The notes beneath the pieces were generated by a model that saw only the letters and a list, made by a program, of their open reading frames with translations, made no database searches and had not been told where the DNA came from. Position numbers and translations under genes: made by a program. Below are positions 18,991 to 27,816 of a stretch of DNA of 64,000 nucleotides, piece after piece; position 1 is the first letter of the stretch; every line of letters starts with the position of its first letter. The DNA lies in NCBI RefSeq assembly GCF_009547075.1, contig NZ_WIPH01000003.1, positions 1 through 64,000 on the forward strand, read 5' to 3'. This stretch comes from Gluconobacter aidae. Its GTDB lineage: Bacteria > Pseudomonadota > Alphaproteobacteria > Acetobacterales > Acetobacteraceae.

Positions 18991-19064
18991 GAGGCAACAT
19001 GCACCCTCTGCCGACGGGGTTCAGACATGGAAAACAGCGAGTGGCAGGATAGGAATCCGAAACG

Positions 19065-19090
19065 AAAAAAGACACCCTGAGGTGCCTTTT
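19065..19090 (-). terminator. Rho-independent terminator of tRNA-Gly copy 2
   Basis: On the minus strand GGCACC pairs with GGTGTC around a TCAG loop and is followed by six T residues, immediately after the CCA end of copy 2. Confidence 0.85.
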
Positions 19091-19094
19091 TCGA

Positions 19095-19169
19095 TGGAGC
19101 GGGCGATGGGATTCGAACCCACGACCCCAACCTTGGCAAGGTTGTGCTCTACCCCTGAGCTACGCCCGC
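19095..19169 (-). tRNA. tRNA-Gly (GCC), copy 2
   Basis: It is identical in sequence to copy 1, including the encoded CCA, with GCC anticodon. It is transcribed away from the cnoX gene and ended by its own terminator. Confidence 0.97.
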
Positions 19170-19183
19170 ACTCCGTGATGGGG

Positions 19184-19212
19184 CTTATGACCGAATCAGC
19201 ACCACCGCGCAA
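19184..19212 (-). promoter_or_regulatory. Promoter of tRNA-Gly copy 2
   Basis: TTGCGC - 17 bases - CATAAG on the minus strand, conserved exactly with copy 1 except for two spacer positions. Confidence 0.7.
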
Positions 19213-19367
19213 GAGGGATTTTTCGATTCAGGCGCAATATCCTCATCCGGGCACAGCACCCCACGTCACAGGCCAGCACCCGGGACTTGCACACAGGACT
19301 TGCACACAGGGCACGCACATCCGATCTTTCAGGGAACTTGTCTTTCCAGCGAACGGTCCCCATCCCC

Positions 19368-20333
19368 ATGAGCAGCACATTCGACGAACACCTGATTGGC
19401 CAGTCTTCAGAGCGATCTTCCGGCAAAACCCCTGCAGGCGCAGCAGCCACCATCATCGACGCCGATCAGACGAATTTCATGGCGGATGTCGTGGAAGCCA
19501 GCCGGAAAATCCCGGTTCTGGTCGATTTCTGGGCTCCCTGGTGCGGTCCGTGCAAACAGCTCACGCCTGTACTCGAAAAGATCGTCCGTGCGGCTGGTGG
19601 TCGGGTCAGACTCGTCAAGGTCGATGTGGAAGCCAATCAGGCCCTCGCCGCACAGCTCGGCCAACTGGGTCTGCCGCTCCAGTCCATTCCGCTCGTCGTG
19701 GCTTTCTGGAAAGGTCAGGTGCTGGATCTTTTCCAGGGCGCCCAGCCGGAAAGTGAAGTCCGCCGCTTCGTGGAGTCCCTCCTGAAGCTGGCCGGTGACG
19801 TCATGCCCGCCACGGAAATCCTGGCCACCGCCCGTCAGGCGCTGGCTGATGGACACGCGGATCAGGCCGCTGGTCTGTTCTCGCAGCTTCTGGAAGCCGA
19901 GCCTGAAAGCCCTGAAGCCTGGGGTGGCATGATCCGGGCCCTCGTGGCCCTGAACGAACCCGAAGCCGCCCAGGACGCTTCCGCTCAGGTGCCTGCGAAG
20001 CTGGACAGCCATCCCGAGATCACTGGTGCCCGGGCCGCGCTGGCGCTCCATGCCGAAGGCGCCAAGGCCGCCTCGGAGCTTGAAACGCTTCGCCAGCAGA
20101 GCGCCGCCGCCCCAGACGATTTCGACCTGCGCCTCAAACTGGCCGCCGCTCTCAACGGCGCGGGCGAGCGGGCGGAAGCCGCCAATACCCTGCTCGATAT
20201 TCTCCGCAAGGACCGCAACTGGAACGACGGCGCCGCAAAAACCGATCTTCTGCGCTTTTTCGAGGCGTGGGGACATACGGATCCTGATACGCTGGCGGCA
20301 CGCCGCAAACTCTCTTCCCTTCTGTTTTCGTGA
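19368..20333 (+). CDS. cnoX: CnoX (YbbN)-type thioredoxin-fold co-chaperone
   Basis: The 321-residue protein has a thioredoxin domain (residues ~28-140) with active site WAPWCGPC (Cys59 and Cys62). TPR-like helical repeats fill the rest (~150-320). CnoX proteins bind oxidised unfolded proteins and hand them to GroEL or DnaK. Unlike E. coli YbbN, this one keeps both redox cysteines, so it may also reduce or form mixed disulfides. ATG at 19368 begins MSSTFDEHL; the frame runs further upstream without a convincing start. A LON-domain gene follows five bases downstream, so the two are cotranscribed. Confidence 0.93.
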   Translation: MSSTFDEHLIGQSSERSSGKTPAGAAATIIDADQTNFMADVVEASRKIPVLVDFWAPWCGPCKQLTPVLEKIVRAAGGRVRLVKVDVEANQALAAQLGQLGLPLQSIPLVVAFWKGQVLDLFQGAQPESEVRRFVESLLKLAGDVMPATEILATARQALADGHADQAAGLFSQLLEAEPESPEAWGGMIRALVALNEPEAAQDASAQVPAKLDSHPEITGARAALALHAEGAKAASELETLRQQSAAAPDDFDLRLKLAAALNGAGERAEAANTLLDILRKDRNWNDGAAKTDLLRFFEAWGHTDPDTLAARRKLSSLLFS

Positions 20334-20337
20334 GCCG

Positions 20338-21012
20338 ATGACCGAAACGCCTGACCTTCCATCCGCCGAACGTCCCCGCCGCGCGCCTCCCCTGACGGAA
20401 CTGACGCTGGCGGATATTCCGCCGCGCGTCGGGCTGTTCCCGCTTTCAGGCGCGCTGCTGCTGCCGGGCGGGCATCTGCCGCTTCTGGTCTTTGAGCCGC
20501 CTTATGTGGCGCTGCTTGAGGATGCGCTGGCTGGGCGGCGGATGATCGGCGTGATCCAGCCTCTCATGGACCCGGACACGGACGAGCACTCCCTGCTCTA
20601 CCGGACCGGAACGCTGGGCCGCATCACGGAATTTACCGAACACGTCGATGGCACATTTTCCGTAACACTCCTCGGCATTTCCCGTTTTCGCCTGATCCGC
20701 GAGACGCCGACGGATCAGGGCTGGCGCGAAGGCATCATAGACGCCACGCCCTTTGCGGCTGACCTCGTCGAAGAAGATCCACTGCCGATCAACCGCGATC
20801 TGCTGCTGAACGGCCTGAAAACCTATCTCGACTCCCGCGACCTGCAGGCAAGCTGGCCGCTGATCGAGGATATGGATGATGAGACGCTGCTGCTTGTCCT
20901 GCCGATGCTCGTGCCGTTCACGCCCGTGGAAAAACAGTCTCTTCTGGAAGCCATGACACTGGGTGAGCGCGCCGGGCTCTTGCTGGATCTGCTTGAGAGG
21001 GGCATGGAGTAA
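20338..21012 (+). CDS. LON substrate-binding domain protein (no protease domain)
   Basis: The 224-residue protein corresponds to the N-terminal substrate-binding domain of Lon ([28 protein letters not shown]... [12 protein letters not shown]... [11 protein letters not shown]). It lacks the AAA+ and peptidase parts. Such stand-alone LON-domain proteins are common in alphaproteobacteria and have no settled function; a role as adaptor or in protein quality control is a guess supported by the adjacent cnoX. The stop is followed within three bases by the next gene, so cnoX, this gene and the Trm112-like gene form an operon. Confidence 0.92.
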   Translation: MTETPDLPSAERPRRAPPLTELTLADIPPRVGLFPLSGALLLPGGHLPLLVFEPPYVALLEDALAGRRMIGVIQPLMDPDTDEHSLLYRTGTLGRITEFTEHVDGTFSVTLLGISRFRLIRETPTDQGWREGIIDATPFAADLVEEDPLPINRDLLLNGLKTYLDSRDLQASWPLIEDMDDETLLLVLPMLVPFTPVEKQSLLEAMTLGERAGLLLDLLERGME

Positions 21013-21014
21013 TC

Positions 21015-21194
21015 ATGACGACTGAACTCGATCCCCGCCTCCTCTCCCTGCTGGTCTGCCCGGTTACCAAAGGGCCGCTGACCTATGACCGCGAAACCCA
21101 GGAGCTCATCAGCCCCCGAGCGAAGCTGGCCTTCCCGATCCGGGACGGCATTCCCATCATGCTGCCCGAAGAAGCGCGGCAGCTCGACGCCTGA
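21015..21194 (+). CDS. Trm112/UPF0434 (YcaR)-family small protein
   Basis: The 59-residue protein starts [20 protein letters not shown] and contains [13 protein letters not shown] and the terminal [18 protein letters not shown]. These match UPF0434/Trm112-like proteins. In eukaryotes and archaea Trm112 activates methyltransferases; the bacterial role is unclear. Only one cysteine (VCPV) is present, so a complete zinc knuckle is not. ATG at 21015 follows GGAGTAATC, two bases after the LON-domain gene stop, as the third gene of the cnoX operon. Confidence 0.9.
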   Translation: MTTELDPRLLSLLVCPVTKGPLTYDRETQELISPRAKLAFPIRDGIPIMLPEEARQLDA

Positions 21195-21209
21195 TCCCTG
21201 TTCGGGGGA

Positions 21210-22772
21210 TCAGACCTTTTCCGCGGCGCTGGCCGGGGAAGTCATTTTCCGGCCCTCCAGCGCGCGCTGTGACGGGCGGGACGGGCTTTTGCGAACCTTG
21301 AAGTTCCGTACGACGCGCGTCAGTTCGCCGGCATCGCCGACCAGTTTCTGGCTGGCGCCGCTGGTCTGGTGAACGATCGCGGCGTTGCTCTTGGTCACCC
21401 CCTCGAGCTGCGTCGTGCTGGCGTTGATATCCATGATGCGCCGGGCCTGAGCCTCGGCCCCAGAGGCGATCTGTCCCACCGCCGTTCCCAGACGCTCGAC
21501 GGACGTGCTGATATTGCCCAGGGCCGTGCCGGTCTCGTCGACCATCTGCACGCCGCGCTGGACGTCTTCCATGCTGCTGGCGATCAGAGATTTGATTTCC
21601 TTGGCGGCGGTGGCGGAACGCTGGGCCAGGGCCCGGATTTCCTGTGCGACAACCGCAAAACCACGCCCCGCATCTCCGGCATGGGCAGCTTCGACGCCGG
21701 CATTGAGGGCCAGAAGATTGGTCTGGAACGCGATCTCGTCGATCACGCCGATGATCTGGACGATCCGGTTGGAGGATGACGAGATCTTGGCCATGGCCTC
21801 GACGGTTTTGGCCACAATATCACGGCCCTGTTCGGTTTCCTGACAGCAGTCGGCCACCGTCGTATCGGCCTGACGGGCTTCGTCGGCGACTTCCTTCACC
21901 GAGGAGGTCAGTTCCGTGATGTTGCGGGCCACGGCCGCCAGGGCATCGACCTGTTCGGCGATACGGCAGGTGATGTCTTCCGTGGACCCACTGATTTCCC
22001 GAGCCCTCTGTTCCACGACTCCGGAGGTCTCGCGGACAGCATGGACGATACGCCCCAGCCCCTCGCAGGCACGGTGGAAAGCGCCGCTCATGCGGGTTGA
22101 GCCGTTTTCCAGCGCCGGGTCGATCTGCTGGACCAGATCGCCCCCCGCCATGCGATCGAGCGCATCCGCCAGCGCGTCCGACAGTGCTGCGAGGCTCTGG
22201 ATCCGCTCGCTTTCCGCGCGTGAACGCTCACGGACATCCAGATTCTGCGTGTAGGTTTCCAGCCCGAGTTCCATGTCCAGAAGACCGCAGCGGATCAGCA
22301 GGCCGATCTGCGCGGCAGCCTCCTCAGCGGAGGTTCCCCGGGCCGGACGTCGCAGGAGGCGATCGAGAAAGCTGCGGCGCGGTTGCGGCCAGTACTGACG
22401 AAGCAGGTCCGTCACCATGCCTTCGATCAGCAGGGCATAACCGCCGACATACCACTGCGGCTTGAGGCCGATCCGGGCATGGGTGTTGCCGATGGCGCGG
22501 GTGCTCTCGACGTAATCGGCGCCGAAATCACCTTGAAGAATCCGCTTCCAGTGCTTTTCCTGCTGGTTGCGCGCACCGATGCGATGCTGCTCGTTGGCAA
22601 AAAAGCGGTTCAGGGCCGGAGTCTTGTGAATCCGGCCATAGAAGCGGTCCAGCGCAGGCCCGAGCACCCCCAGCGCCTGCGGGCGGATTCTGGCCAGATG
22701 GGCTTTCTCAGCTGCGCCGATGCCAAGAAACAGCAGCCGCTCGGCAATGTCTGCCTTGACCTGCTCAGTCAT
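21210..22772 (-). CDS. Globin-coupled sensor methyl-accepting chemotaxis protein (HemAT-like)
   Basis: The 520-residue soluble receptor begins with a globin sensor domain (~1-165) whose proximal haem ligand is probably His98 in [19 protein letters not shown] linker and a methyl-accepting signalling domain follow, with the hairpin tip [20 protein letters not shown]. No membrane segment is present, so it senses oxygen in the cytoplasm and should signal to CheA for aerotaxis. ATG at 22772 follows GGAGACTCC. It is transcribed convergently with the Trm112-like gene and has no che gene beside it. For an obligate aerobe, oxygen-directed swimming is a plausible role. Confidence 0.94.
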   Translation of the reverse strand: MTEQVKADIAERLLFLGIGAAEKAHLARIRPQALGVLGPALDRFYGRIHKTPALNRFFANEQHRIGARNQQEKHWKRILQGDFGADYVESTRAIGNTHARIGLKPQWYVGGYALLIEGMVTDLLRQYWPQPRRSFLDRLLRRPARGTSAEEAAAQIGLLIRCGLLDMELGLETYTQNLDVRERSRAESERIQSLAALSDALADALDRMAGGDLVQQIDPALENGSTRMSGAFHRACEGLGRIVHAVRETSGVVEQRAREISGSTEDITCRIAEQVDALAAVARNITELTSSVKEVADEARQADTTVADCCQETEQGRDIVAKTVEAMAKISSSSNRIVQIIGVIDEIAFQTNLLALNAGVEAAHAGDAGRGFAVVAQEIRALAQRSATAAKEIKSLIASSMEDVQRGVQMVDETGTALGNISTSVERLGTAVGQIASGAEAQARRIMDINASTTQLEGVTKSNAAIVHQTSGASQKLVGDAGELTRVVRNFKVRKSPSRPSQRALEGRKMTSPASAAEKV

Positions 22773-22872
22773 AGTCGGAGTCTCCAGAGCGTGGATTTGG
22801 CGCGTGTTCAGGGCAATGCCCGTAACACACCAAGAGTTACGCAATCATGAAGAACGGCCGACAATCCCGGGG

Positions 22873-23238
22873 TCAGTTGGACGCGCTGTTCTGTCCGTAG
22901 GAGACTTCGGTATCGGGGGTTGCGGGCTGGGGCGCGATGTTGACGCTGTTGCCCTGACCGCCGCCGAAGGACATGCCGCCCGGGGACGAGCTGCTGGCCG
23001 TGTCATGCGAGGCCGAGGACGGGCTTTCCGCACCCGGCGGCATCGGCATGACCGGAGCGTCATCGGCATAGGACATGCCGCTGGCCTGACGGTGATGGGT
23101 GCTGCTGTGGGAATGGTGGCCAGGTGCTGCGCCTGGCGGCGGGAGGGCGGCCATGTCCGGCGCGGGCCCGCTGAACATGGACCCGCATCCCGCCGTGGCG
23201 AGAAACGAGAGCATGAGGAAAGGGGAAACGAAGCGCAT
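22873..23238 (-). CDS. Small putative lipoprotein, low complexity
   Basis: The 121-residue protein has a hydrophobic N-terminus (MRFVSPFLMLSFLATAGCGS) ending in a lipobox-like TAGC, so it is probably a membrane-anchored lipoprotein. The rest is Pro, Gly, Ser and His rich (a HHSHSSTHHR cluster around residue 45) without recognisable domain. The ribosome site is weak. It lies between the chemoreceptor and the phosphatase gene. No function can be assigned. Confidence 0.7.
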   Translation of the reverse strand: MRFVSPFLMLSFLATAGCGSMFSGPAPDMAALPPPGAAPGHHSHSSTHHRQASGMSYADDAPVMPMPPGAESPSSASHDTASSSSPGGMSFGGGQGNSVNIAPQPATPDTEVSYGQNSASN

Positions 23239-23331
23239 GAGATGCAATATAGCACTTTTCGGCGGTTGACGCATCCCTTTGTGGGGTGGGACACAGCGCG
23301 TTCTTCCCGTCGCCCGCCTTTCCCGAGCGGC

Positions 23332-24018
23332 ATGCCCAGCAAGGATGCATTCACCATGTTCGAAGGCCGGATCACGTCTCCCGCCGCGCGGCGCCGCGCC
23401 TGGTGGGACAGTCTGTTCGTGGACCACTCCATCTTCCGGCTGGGCTGGACCAATCTCGCCCCCGTCGTGCCGGGCAAGGTCTGGCGCTGCAACCACCCCA
23501 CACCCTCGCGCCTGCGCAGCCTGACGCGGCGTCTGCACCTGAAGACGCTCGTGAACCTGCGCGGGCATCGCAAATGCGGCTCGGACGCGCTGTCCCGCGG
23601 GGCAAGTGCGAAGCTCGGGCTGACGCATCTGGACATGGCTTTCGAGAGCCGTGGTGCGCCGCACCGCGACCGTATCCTGCGCTTTTACGACATGTACCAG
23701 ACGCTCGCCTTCCCCATGCTCATGCACTGCAAGTCCGGTGCGGACCGGGCGGGTCTGGCATCAGGTCTGGTGCTGATGTTTGAAGGCGGCACGGCTCAGG
23801 ACGCGCTGGAGCAACTCCACTGGCGCTTCGGGCATTTCAACCGCTCGCGCACCGGCATCCTTGATGCGTTTTTCCTGCGCTACCAGAAGGAAGCCGAGGG
23901 GCGTCTGCCGTTTCTGGACTGGGTTCGGGACGAGTATGACGAGGACCGTCTGCGGGCCGATTTCAAGGCGGGGAAGCTGGCATCCTTCGTAAACGACAGC
24001 ATCCTGCGCCGGGAATAA
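23332..24018 (+). CDS. Dual-specificity/tyrosine phosphatase-like protein
   Basis: The 228-residue protein carries the cysteine phosphatase signature HCKSGADRAG, with catalytic Cys133 and Arg139, and LKTLVNLRGHRK before it, as in PTP-like and lipid phosphatases. A general-acid Asp may be in THLDMAFESRG. Substrate could be phosphoprotein, phosphoinositide-like lipid or a phosphosugar. Two starts are possible: ATG at 23332, or ATG at 23356 which has AAGGA ten bases ahead. It stands alone, divergent from the lipoprotein and convergent with the XRE regulator. Confidence 0.87.
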   Translation: MPSKDAFTMFEGRITSPAARRRAWWDSLFVDHSIFRLGWTNLAPVVPGKVWRCNHPTPSRLRSLTRRLHLKTLVNLRGHRKCGSDALSRGASAKLGLTHLDMAFESRGAPHRDRILRFYDMYQTLAFPMLMHCKSGADRAGLASGLVLMFEGGTAQDALEQLHWRFGHFNRSRTGILDAFFLRYQKEAEGRLPFLDWVRDEYDEDRLRADFKAGKLASFVNDSILRRE

Positions 24019-24035
24019 GGCGCCGGGAGTAAGAC

Positions 24036-24638
24036 TCAGTCCGGTTTAACGTCTGCCGGGCCGAGGGAGCGGATCAGGTCCAGCATCCGCTTGCGGACCG
24101 CAGGGTCCGGGATGCGGTAATAGGAGCGCACTAGGTCGACCGTCTCGCGGCGGCTGAACAGGGCGGCCTCATCCACCGGAAGATCGAACAGACGCGGCGG
24201 CGGTGTAACCGGATGGGATGGCGGCCCTCCAAACGCCGACTGCGTCTCGGCGAACCCCGTGACGGGGGCCTGCGTGGCGGGCGTCTGGCCGAAAGCCGGA
24301 TTGAATGTCGGAGCGGAACCGGAAAACGGCCGGGGCGCGCTGGACGGCACGGACGGGCGCGCCTCCTGCATGTCATCGAAGAAGAAGCCGATCGGCACGT
24401 CCAGAACCTGCGCCAGATCGTACAGGCGGCTGGCGCCCACGCGGTTGGCGCCGCGCTCGTATTTCTGGATCTGCTGGAAGGTCAGACCCAGAGCCTCGCC
24501 CAGTTTTTCCTGCGACAGCCCCATGAGCGTGCGACGCAGCCGGATGCGGTTGCCGACATGGACGTCCACCGGTCCGGCCGCAGCGGAACTGCGGGATTCA
24601 GGGCGGGCGCGATCCGAAGAGGATTCTTTTTCTGACAC
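24036..24638 (-). CDS. XRE-family helix-turn-helix regulator
   Basis: The roughly 200-residue protein has a Cro/CI-type DNA-binding domain (VGNRIRLRRTLMGLSQEKLGEALGLTFQQIQKYERGANRV; residues ~28-67), a long Pro/Ala-rich linker, and a short conserved C-terminal segment (RRETVDLVRSYYRIPDPAVRKRMLDLIRSL). This layout is common in alphaproteobacterial XRE regulators. The start is taken as GTG at 24638 (MSEKESS); the frame also reaches a TTG at 24674. It lies just downstream of lnt on the same strand, so partial cotranscription is likely. Targets unknown. Confidence 0.88.
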   Translation of the reverse strand: MSEKESSSDRARPESRSSAAAGPVDVHVGNRIRLRRTLMGLSQEKLGEALGLTFQQIQKYERGANRVGASRLYDLAQVLDVPIGFFFDDMQEARPSVPSSAPRPFSGSAPTFNPAFGQTPATQAPVTGFAETQSAFGGPPSHPVTPPPRLFDLPVDEAALFSRRETVDLVRSYYRIPDPAVRKRMLDLIRSLGPADVKPD

Positions 24639-24676
24639 ATGTAAATGGCTAATAAAACAACCACAGATTGTCAATG

Positions 24677-26200
24677 TTAACCTTTATGCACTTGCAGGTC
24701 CCAGTCGCGCTTCTTCCTTTCCGTGGGGACGAGAGCCAGAACCATGCACAGGATCGAAAGCGCAAGCGGCGTGGCCCGACCGAAGCGGGAAAAGAAAGTC
24801 GGGGGGAGCGGTGACGGAATATCGCTGACCAGCACATCCGCCCGCCCCCAGCCCAGACGGGCAGTTTCATGGCCGGTCGCGTCATAGATGGCGGAAATGC
24901 CAGTGTTGTTGGCGAAAACAACCGGAAGCCCCTCTTCCACGGCCCGCATCCGTCCCGTGGCGAGATGCTGGCGGGGGCCAGCGCTGTTGCCGTACCATGC
25001 GTCATTCGAGATCGTGACGAGCCAGTTCGGGCGGTCATTGCGGACGGTGACGGAACCCGAGAAAATGATCTCGTAGCAGACCATCGGCCCCACGCGCCCC
25101 ATGCCCGGGAGGTCCCATGTCTTCAGACCCGGCCCCGGAGTCAGGACACCCGGCAGGACGTTGAAGGGCAGGATCCAGGGCTGATATTCGCCGAAGGGGA
25201 CGAGACGACTCTTGTCGTAGATCGCCGCGATACTGCCATCCGGGGCGACGGCGATCAGGCTGTTGAACCAGTCCTTGCCGGATTCACGGTCCGACCCGAC
25301 CAGTGCCGGAGCGCCATCGGCGGCGCGGGCGATCATCTGCCGGGCCAGTGTGTCTTCGTCCAGAAGACCGGGGAAGCCGGATTCCGGCCAGATCACCACG
25401 GGCGGACGACCACCTTCCGCGAAAGCCTTCTGTGCCCCCTGTGCGGTCAGGCGCAGATAGCGGCGGAAATTGCCGACCGCGTCCGCATGACTGATGACTT
25501 CGGCTTCGGGCACGTTGCCCTGCACCAGAACGGCGCGGGGATTGGTGATGTTCAGCGGCGTGGCGGACGACAGGCGCCAGGCTCCGGCGGCGATCCACAC
25601 CGCGGATACGGCCAGCACGGCCACAGCCGCCCGTCTGCCGCGAAACAGGGCGAGAGAGCCGAGCACCAAAGCGAGCGACAGGCCGTCCACACCCAGCACC
25701 GAAGCCGGCTGGATCATGACGTCTCCGGCGAAACCGGGAAGTTCCAGGTCACTTCCCAGCGGGTTCCACGGAAAGCCCGAAAACATGAAGACGCGGCCCA
25801 TGTCCATGACGGTCCAGCTTCCCGCGAACATCAGCACGCGCCGCCAGCCGGGACGCACGACGCGGCACAGGATCGCCGGGACGCAGATGAAGGGCGCGAT
25901 CAGCAGCGCCACGCCGGGGGACGCGAAGGGGACAACCCACCAGAACTCATGGACGCGGGTAAGGATGGCGTTGGTCAGCCAGTAAAGTCCGACCGTGTGG
26001 AATCCCATGCCGAACAGTAAGCCGCACCAGGCCGCCTGTTTCCAGGACCGCGCGTCTTCAGAGACGCGATAGAGGATCATCAGCCCTACGGGCAGCAGGA
26101 ACAGGACATGCACCGGTGGCAGGGACAGGGCTGCCAGCCCACCGGCAAGCAGCAGCAGTCCGGCCAGGCGCCAGCCACGGACAGGGAGCGTCGAAATCAT
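24677..26200 (-). CDS. lnt: Apolipoprotein N-acyltransferase
   Basis: The 507-residue inner-membrane enzyme adds the third acyl chain to the N-terminal Cys of lipoproteins. About six to eight hydrophobic helices fill the first 210 residues, followed by a periplasmic nitrilase-like domain. Its catalytic triad appears as Glu273 (WPESGFP), Lys330 (YDKSRLVPFGEY) and Cys375 (MVCYEIIF). ATG at 26200 is chosen because it starts MISTLPVRGWR directly before helix one, though the ribosome site is poor. It follows olsB on the same strand after a small hairpin. Confidence 0.96.
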   Translation of the reverse strand: MISTLPVRGWRLAGLLLLAGGLAALSLPPVHVLFLLPVGLMILYRVSEDARSWKQAAWCGLLFGMGFHTVGLYWLTNAILTRVHEFWWVVPFASPGVALLIAPFICVPAILCRVVRPGWRRVLMFAGSWTVMDMGRVFMFSGFPWNPLGSDLELPGFAGDVMIQPASVLGVDGLSLALVLGSLALFRGRRAAVAVLAVSAVWIAAGAWRLSSATPLNITNPRAVLVQGNVPEAEVISHADAVGNFRRYLRLTAQGAQKAFAEGGRPPVVIWPESGFPGLLDEDTLARQMIARAADGAPALVGSDRESGKDWFNSLIAVAPDGSIAAIYDKSRLVPFGEYQPWILPFNVLPGVLTPGPGLKTWDLPGMGRVGPMVCYEIIFSGSVTVRNDRPNWLVTISNDAWYGNSAGPRQHLATGRMRAVEEGLPVVFANNTGISAIYDATGHETARLGWGRADVLVSDIPSPLPPTFFSRFGRATPLALSILCMVLALVPTERKKRDWDLQVHKG

Positions 26201-26239
26201 GAAGGAACCGTCCGGCTGACGAAAGGGCTGAAACAGGAA

Positions 26240-26264
26240 ACAGCCGGACCCTGAAGATCCGGCT
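26240..26264 (-). repeat. Hairpin between olsB and lnt
   Basis: CAGCCGGA is perfectly repeated inverted as TCCGGCTG around a 9-base loop. On the minus strand the T run lies before rather than after the stem, so it is not a standard terminator. It could stabilise the olsB mRNA end or tune lnt expression. Confidence 0.55.
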
Positions 26265-26276
26265 GCAAAAAAACTG

Positions 26277-27182
26277 TCAGTCGAGGGCGTCGCGCAGGCG
26301 ACGTTCGTAATGGCGGTAATATTTGTCCGCCAGAAGCTCACTCTTCACCAGAACGGCGACATCCGTCGTGTTGAACTGCTCGTCCACGACCGCGCCATCA
26401 CCGACATAGCCACCCAGTCGCAGATAGCCCTTGATCAGCGGTGGCAGCTTGTTGAGACACGCGCGGTGGTCCAGCACATGCGGATCAGTCCGCTGCATTT
26501 CCACATAACGATCGGGCAACGCGCGGATGCGCAGAGCCGGCGGCGCCAGGTGATTGTGGTGCATGTAGGTGAGCTGGTCAGCCAGAGCGTCCGGGTTCGT
26601 GCCGGGAAGGCTGCCACAGCCGAACAGCACGTCGATCCGATGCAGGAAGATGTAGGACGCAATACCGCGCCACAGGAGCTGCATCGCGGACCGGCCGCGG
26701 TATTCCTTCGCCACGCAGGAACGGCCGACTTCAAGCAGGCGACCGGGAAATTCCGTCAGGGGCGAGATGTCATATTCGGAAGAGGTGTAGAAACGCCCGA
26801 CCTTTTCGGCGGCATCGGATCGCAGAAGGCGGTAGGTCCCGACAACGCCTGCGGCGCCGGGCCCCTTGGCATGGTCGATAACCAGAAGGTGATCGGCGGC
26901 CGCGTCGAATTCATCCACGTCACGCTTGGTGCGAAAAGCCCGTTCGTCGGGATGGGCGCCGAGTTCCTCGAAGAAGACCCGGTAGCGCAGGGCCTGAGCG
27001 GCATCACGCTCCTCCTCCGTCTCGGCGATGCGCACACCCAGCGTACCGCCGCGCAGTTCCTGGAAACCGCCTTCGCGGTTCAGGGACAGGGTGGAGAGCG
27101 TCTCCATCTGGCGCAACGTTTCTTCGCTGCTGGCCAGCGCATGGGGAGCGGAAATGGGGGTGCCAGCCGGTTTGGTGGTCAT
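26277..27182 (-). CDS. olsB: OlsB-like L-ornithine N-alpha-acyltransferase (GNAT family)
   Basis: The 301-residue protein resembles OlsB, which transfers a 3-hydroxyacyl chain from acyl carrier protein to ornithine in ornithine-lipid synthesis. It has the GNAT/autoinducer-synthase-like core: RYRVFFEELGA, DEFDAAADHLLVID, GRLLEVGRSCVAKEYRGRSAMQLLWRGI and the late FGCGSLPGTNPD. Ornithine lipids occur in acetic acid bacteria. The partner acyltransferase OlsA is not in this window. The start overlaps the stop of the Fur-family gene (ATGA), so the two are translationally coupled. A more general hemolysin-like acyltransferase is the alternative name. Confidence 0.88.
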   Translation of the reverse strand: MTTKPAGTPISAPHALASSEETLRQMETLSTLSLNREGGFQELRGGTLGVRIAETEEERDAAQALRYRVFFEELGAHPDERAFRTKRDVDEFDAAADHLLVIDHAKGPGAAGVVGTYRLLRSDAAEKVGRFYTSSEYDISPLTEFPGRLLEVGRSCVAKEYRGRSAMQLLWRGIASYIFLHRIDVLFGCGSLPGTNPDALADQLTYMHHNHLAPPALRIRALPDRYVEMQRTDPHVLDHRACLNKLPPLIKGYLRLGGYVGDGAVVDEQFNTTDVAVLVKSELLADKYYRHYERRLRDALD

Positions 27183-27712
27183 GATCCGCTCTTGTTCCTG
27201 TTCTCTGGGACAGCGTTTTTCCTGTCCTCGGGCTCGACACGTCGCCCAAAAAGCTCGATCCGGTGGGAAACGAGATCAAATCCAAGCCGCGCGGCAAGCC
27301 GGGCCAGAAGTCGGACCGGCTCCTCGTCCTCGAACTCGATGACGCGGCCACTATCCACATCGATCAGATGATAGTGATTGCCGCTGTCACTGGCTTCGTA
27401 ACGTGCGCGACCGCCGCCGAAATCACGGCGTTCGAGGATGCCTTTTTCTTCCAGCAGGCGGACCGTGCGGTAGACCGTTGCGACGGAAATGCGGCTGTCG
27501 ATCTCGGACGCACGACGATACAGCTCCTCGACGTCCGGATGATCGTCAGCCACGGACAGGACATGGGCGATCACCCGTCTCTGCCCGGTCATCTTCAGGC
27601 CGCTTTCCACACACAGGCGGGCAATGTGCGAATCATCCGGCACAGGGGAAGACGGGGCCTTCCGATTCCCTGGGCCGGTGCGTCTCTCGGCGATTTTCGT
27701 ATCTGCGACCAT
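27179..27712 (-). CDS. Fur-family metalloregulator
   Basis: The 177-residue protein has an N-terminal extension, then the Fur winged helix (LKMTGQRRVIAHVLSVADDHPDVEELYRRASEIDSRISVATVYRTVRLLEEKGIL) and the dimerisation domain starting NHYHLIDVDSGRVIEF. The second structural CXXC pair of classical E. coli Fur is absent, as in many alphaproteobacterial Fur/Mur proteins. It could respond to iron or manganese; the sequence does not decide. Its stop overlaps the olsB start, an unusual partner for a metal regulator. Confidence 0.92.
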   Translation of the reverse strand: MVADTKIAERRTGPGNRKAPSSPVPDDSHIARLCVESGLKMTGQRRVIAHVLSVADDHPDVEELYRRASEIDSRISVATVYRTVRLLEEKGILERRDFGGGRARYEASDSGNHYHLIDVDSGRVIEFEDEEPVRLLARLAARLGFDLVSHRIELFGRRVEPEDRKNAVPENRNKSGS

Positions 27713-27768
27713 ATCTGCGGCCTAGCCGAAAAACAGGCGTCTTGTCCACTTCGTGGAGCCTGTCAGGC

Positions 27769-27808
27769 TTTCCCTGTCGCCGGGATGAAGAGACCGGCGA
27801 CAGGGAAA
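27769..27808 (-). repeat. 15-bp perfect inverted repeat after mucR
   Basis: TTTCCCTGTCGCCGG (27769-27783) and its perfect inverse (27794-27808) enclose a 10-base loop, about nine bases after the mucR stop. Because the stem ends in A/T pairs, it can act as a terminator-like structure on either strand, though the downstream T tract is inside the stem. Confidence 0.7.
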
Positions 27809-27816
27809 AGAGGCTC

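Larger units (their letters stand above)
18873..18994 (-). repeat. Tandem-duplicated tRNA-Gly unit, copy 1
   Basis: This 122-base segment (tRNA, leader and promoter) recurs at 19095-19216 with only about two mismatches. The unit offset is exactly 222 bases, so a whole transcription unit was duplicated. Confidence 0.9.
19095..19216 (-). repeat. Tandem-duplicated tRNA-Gly unit, copy 2
   Basis: This is the partner of the unit at 18873-18994. Identity covers the tRNA, the 14-base leader and both promoter boxes, then ends abruptly. Confidence 0.9.
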
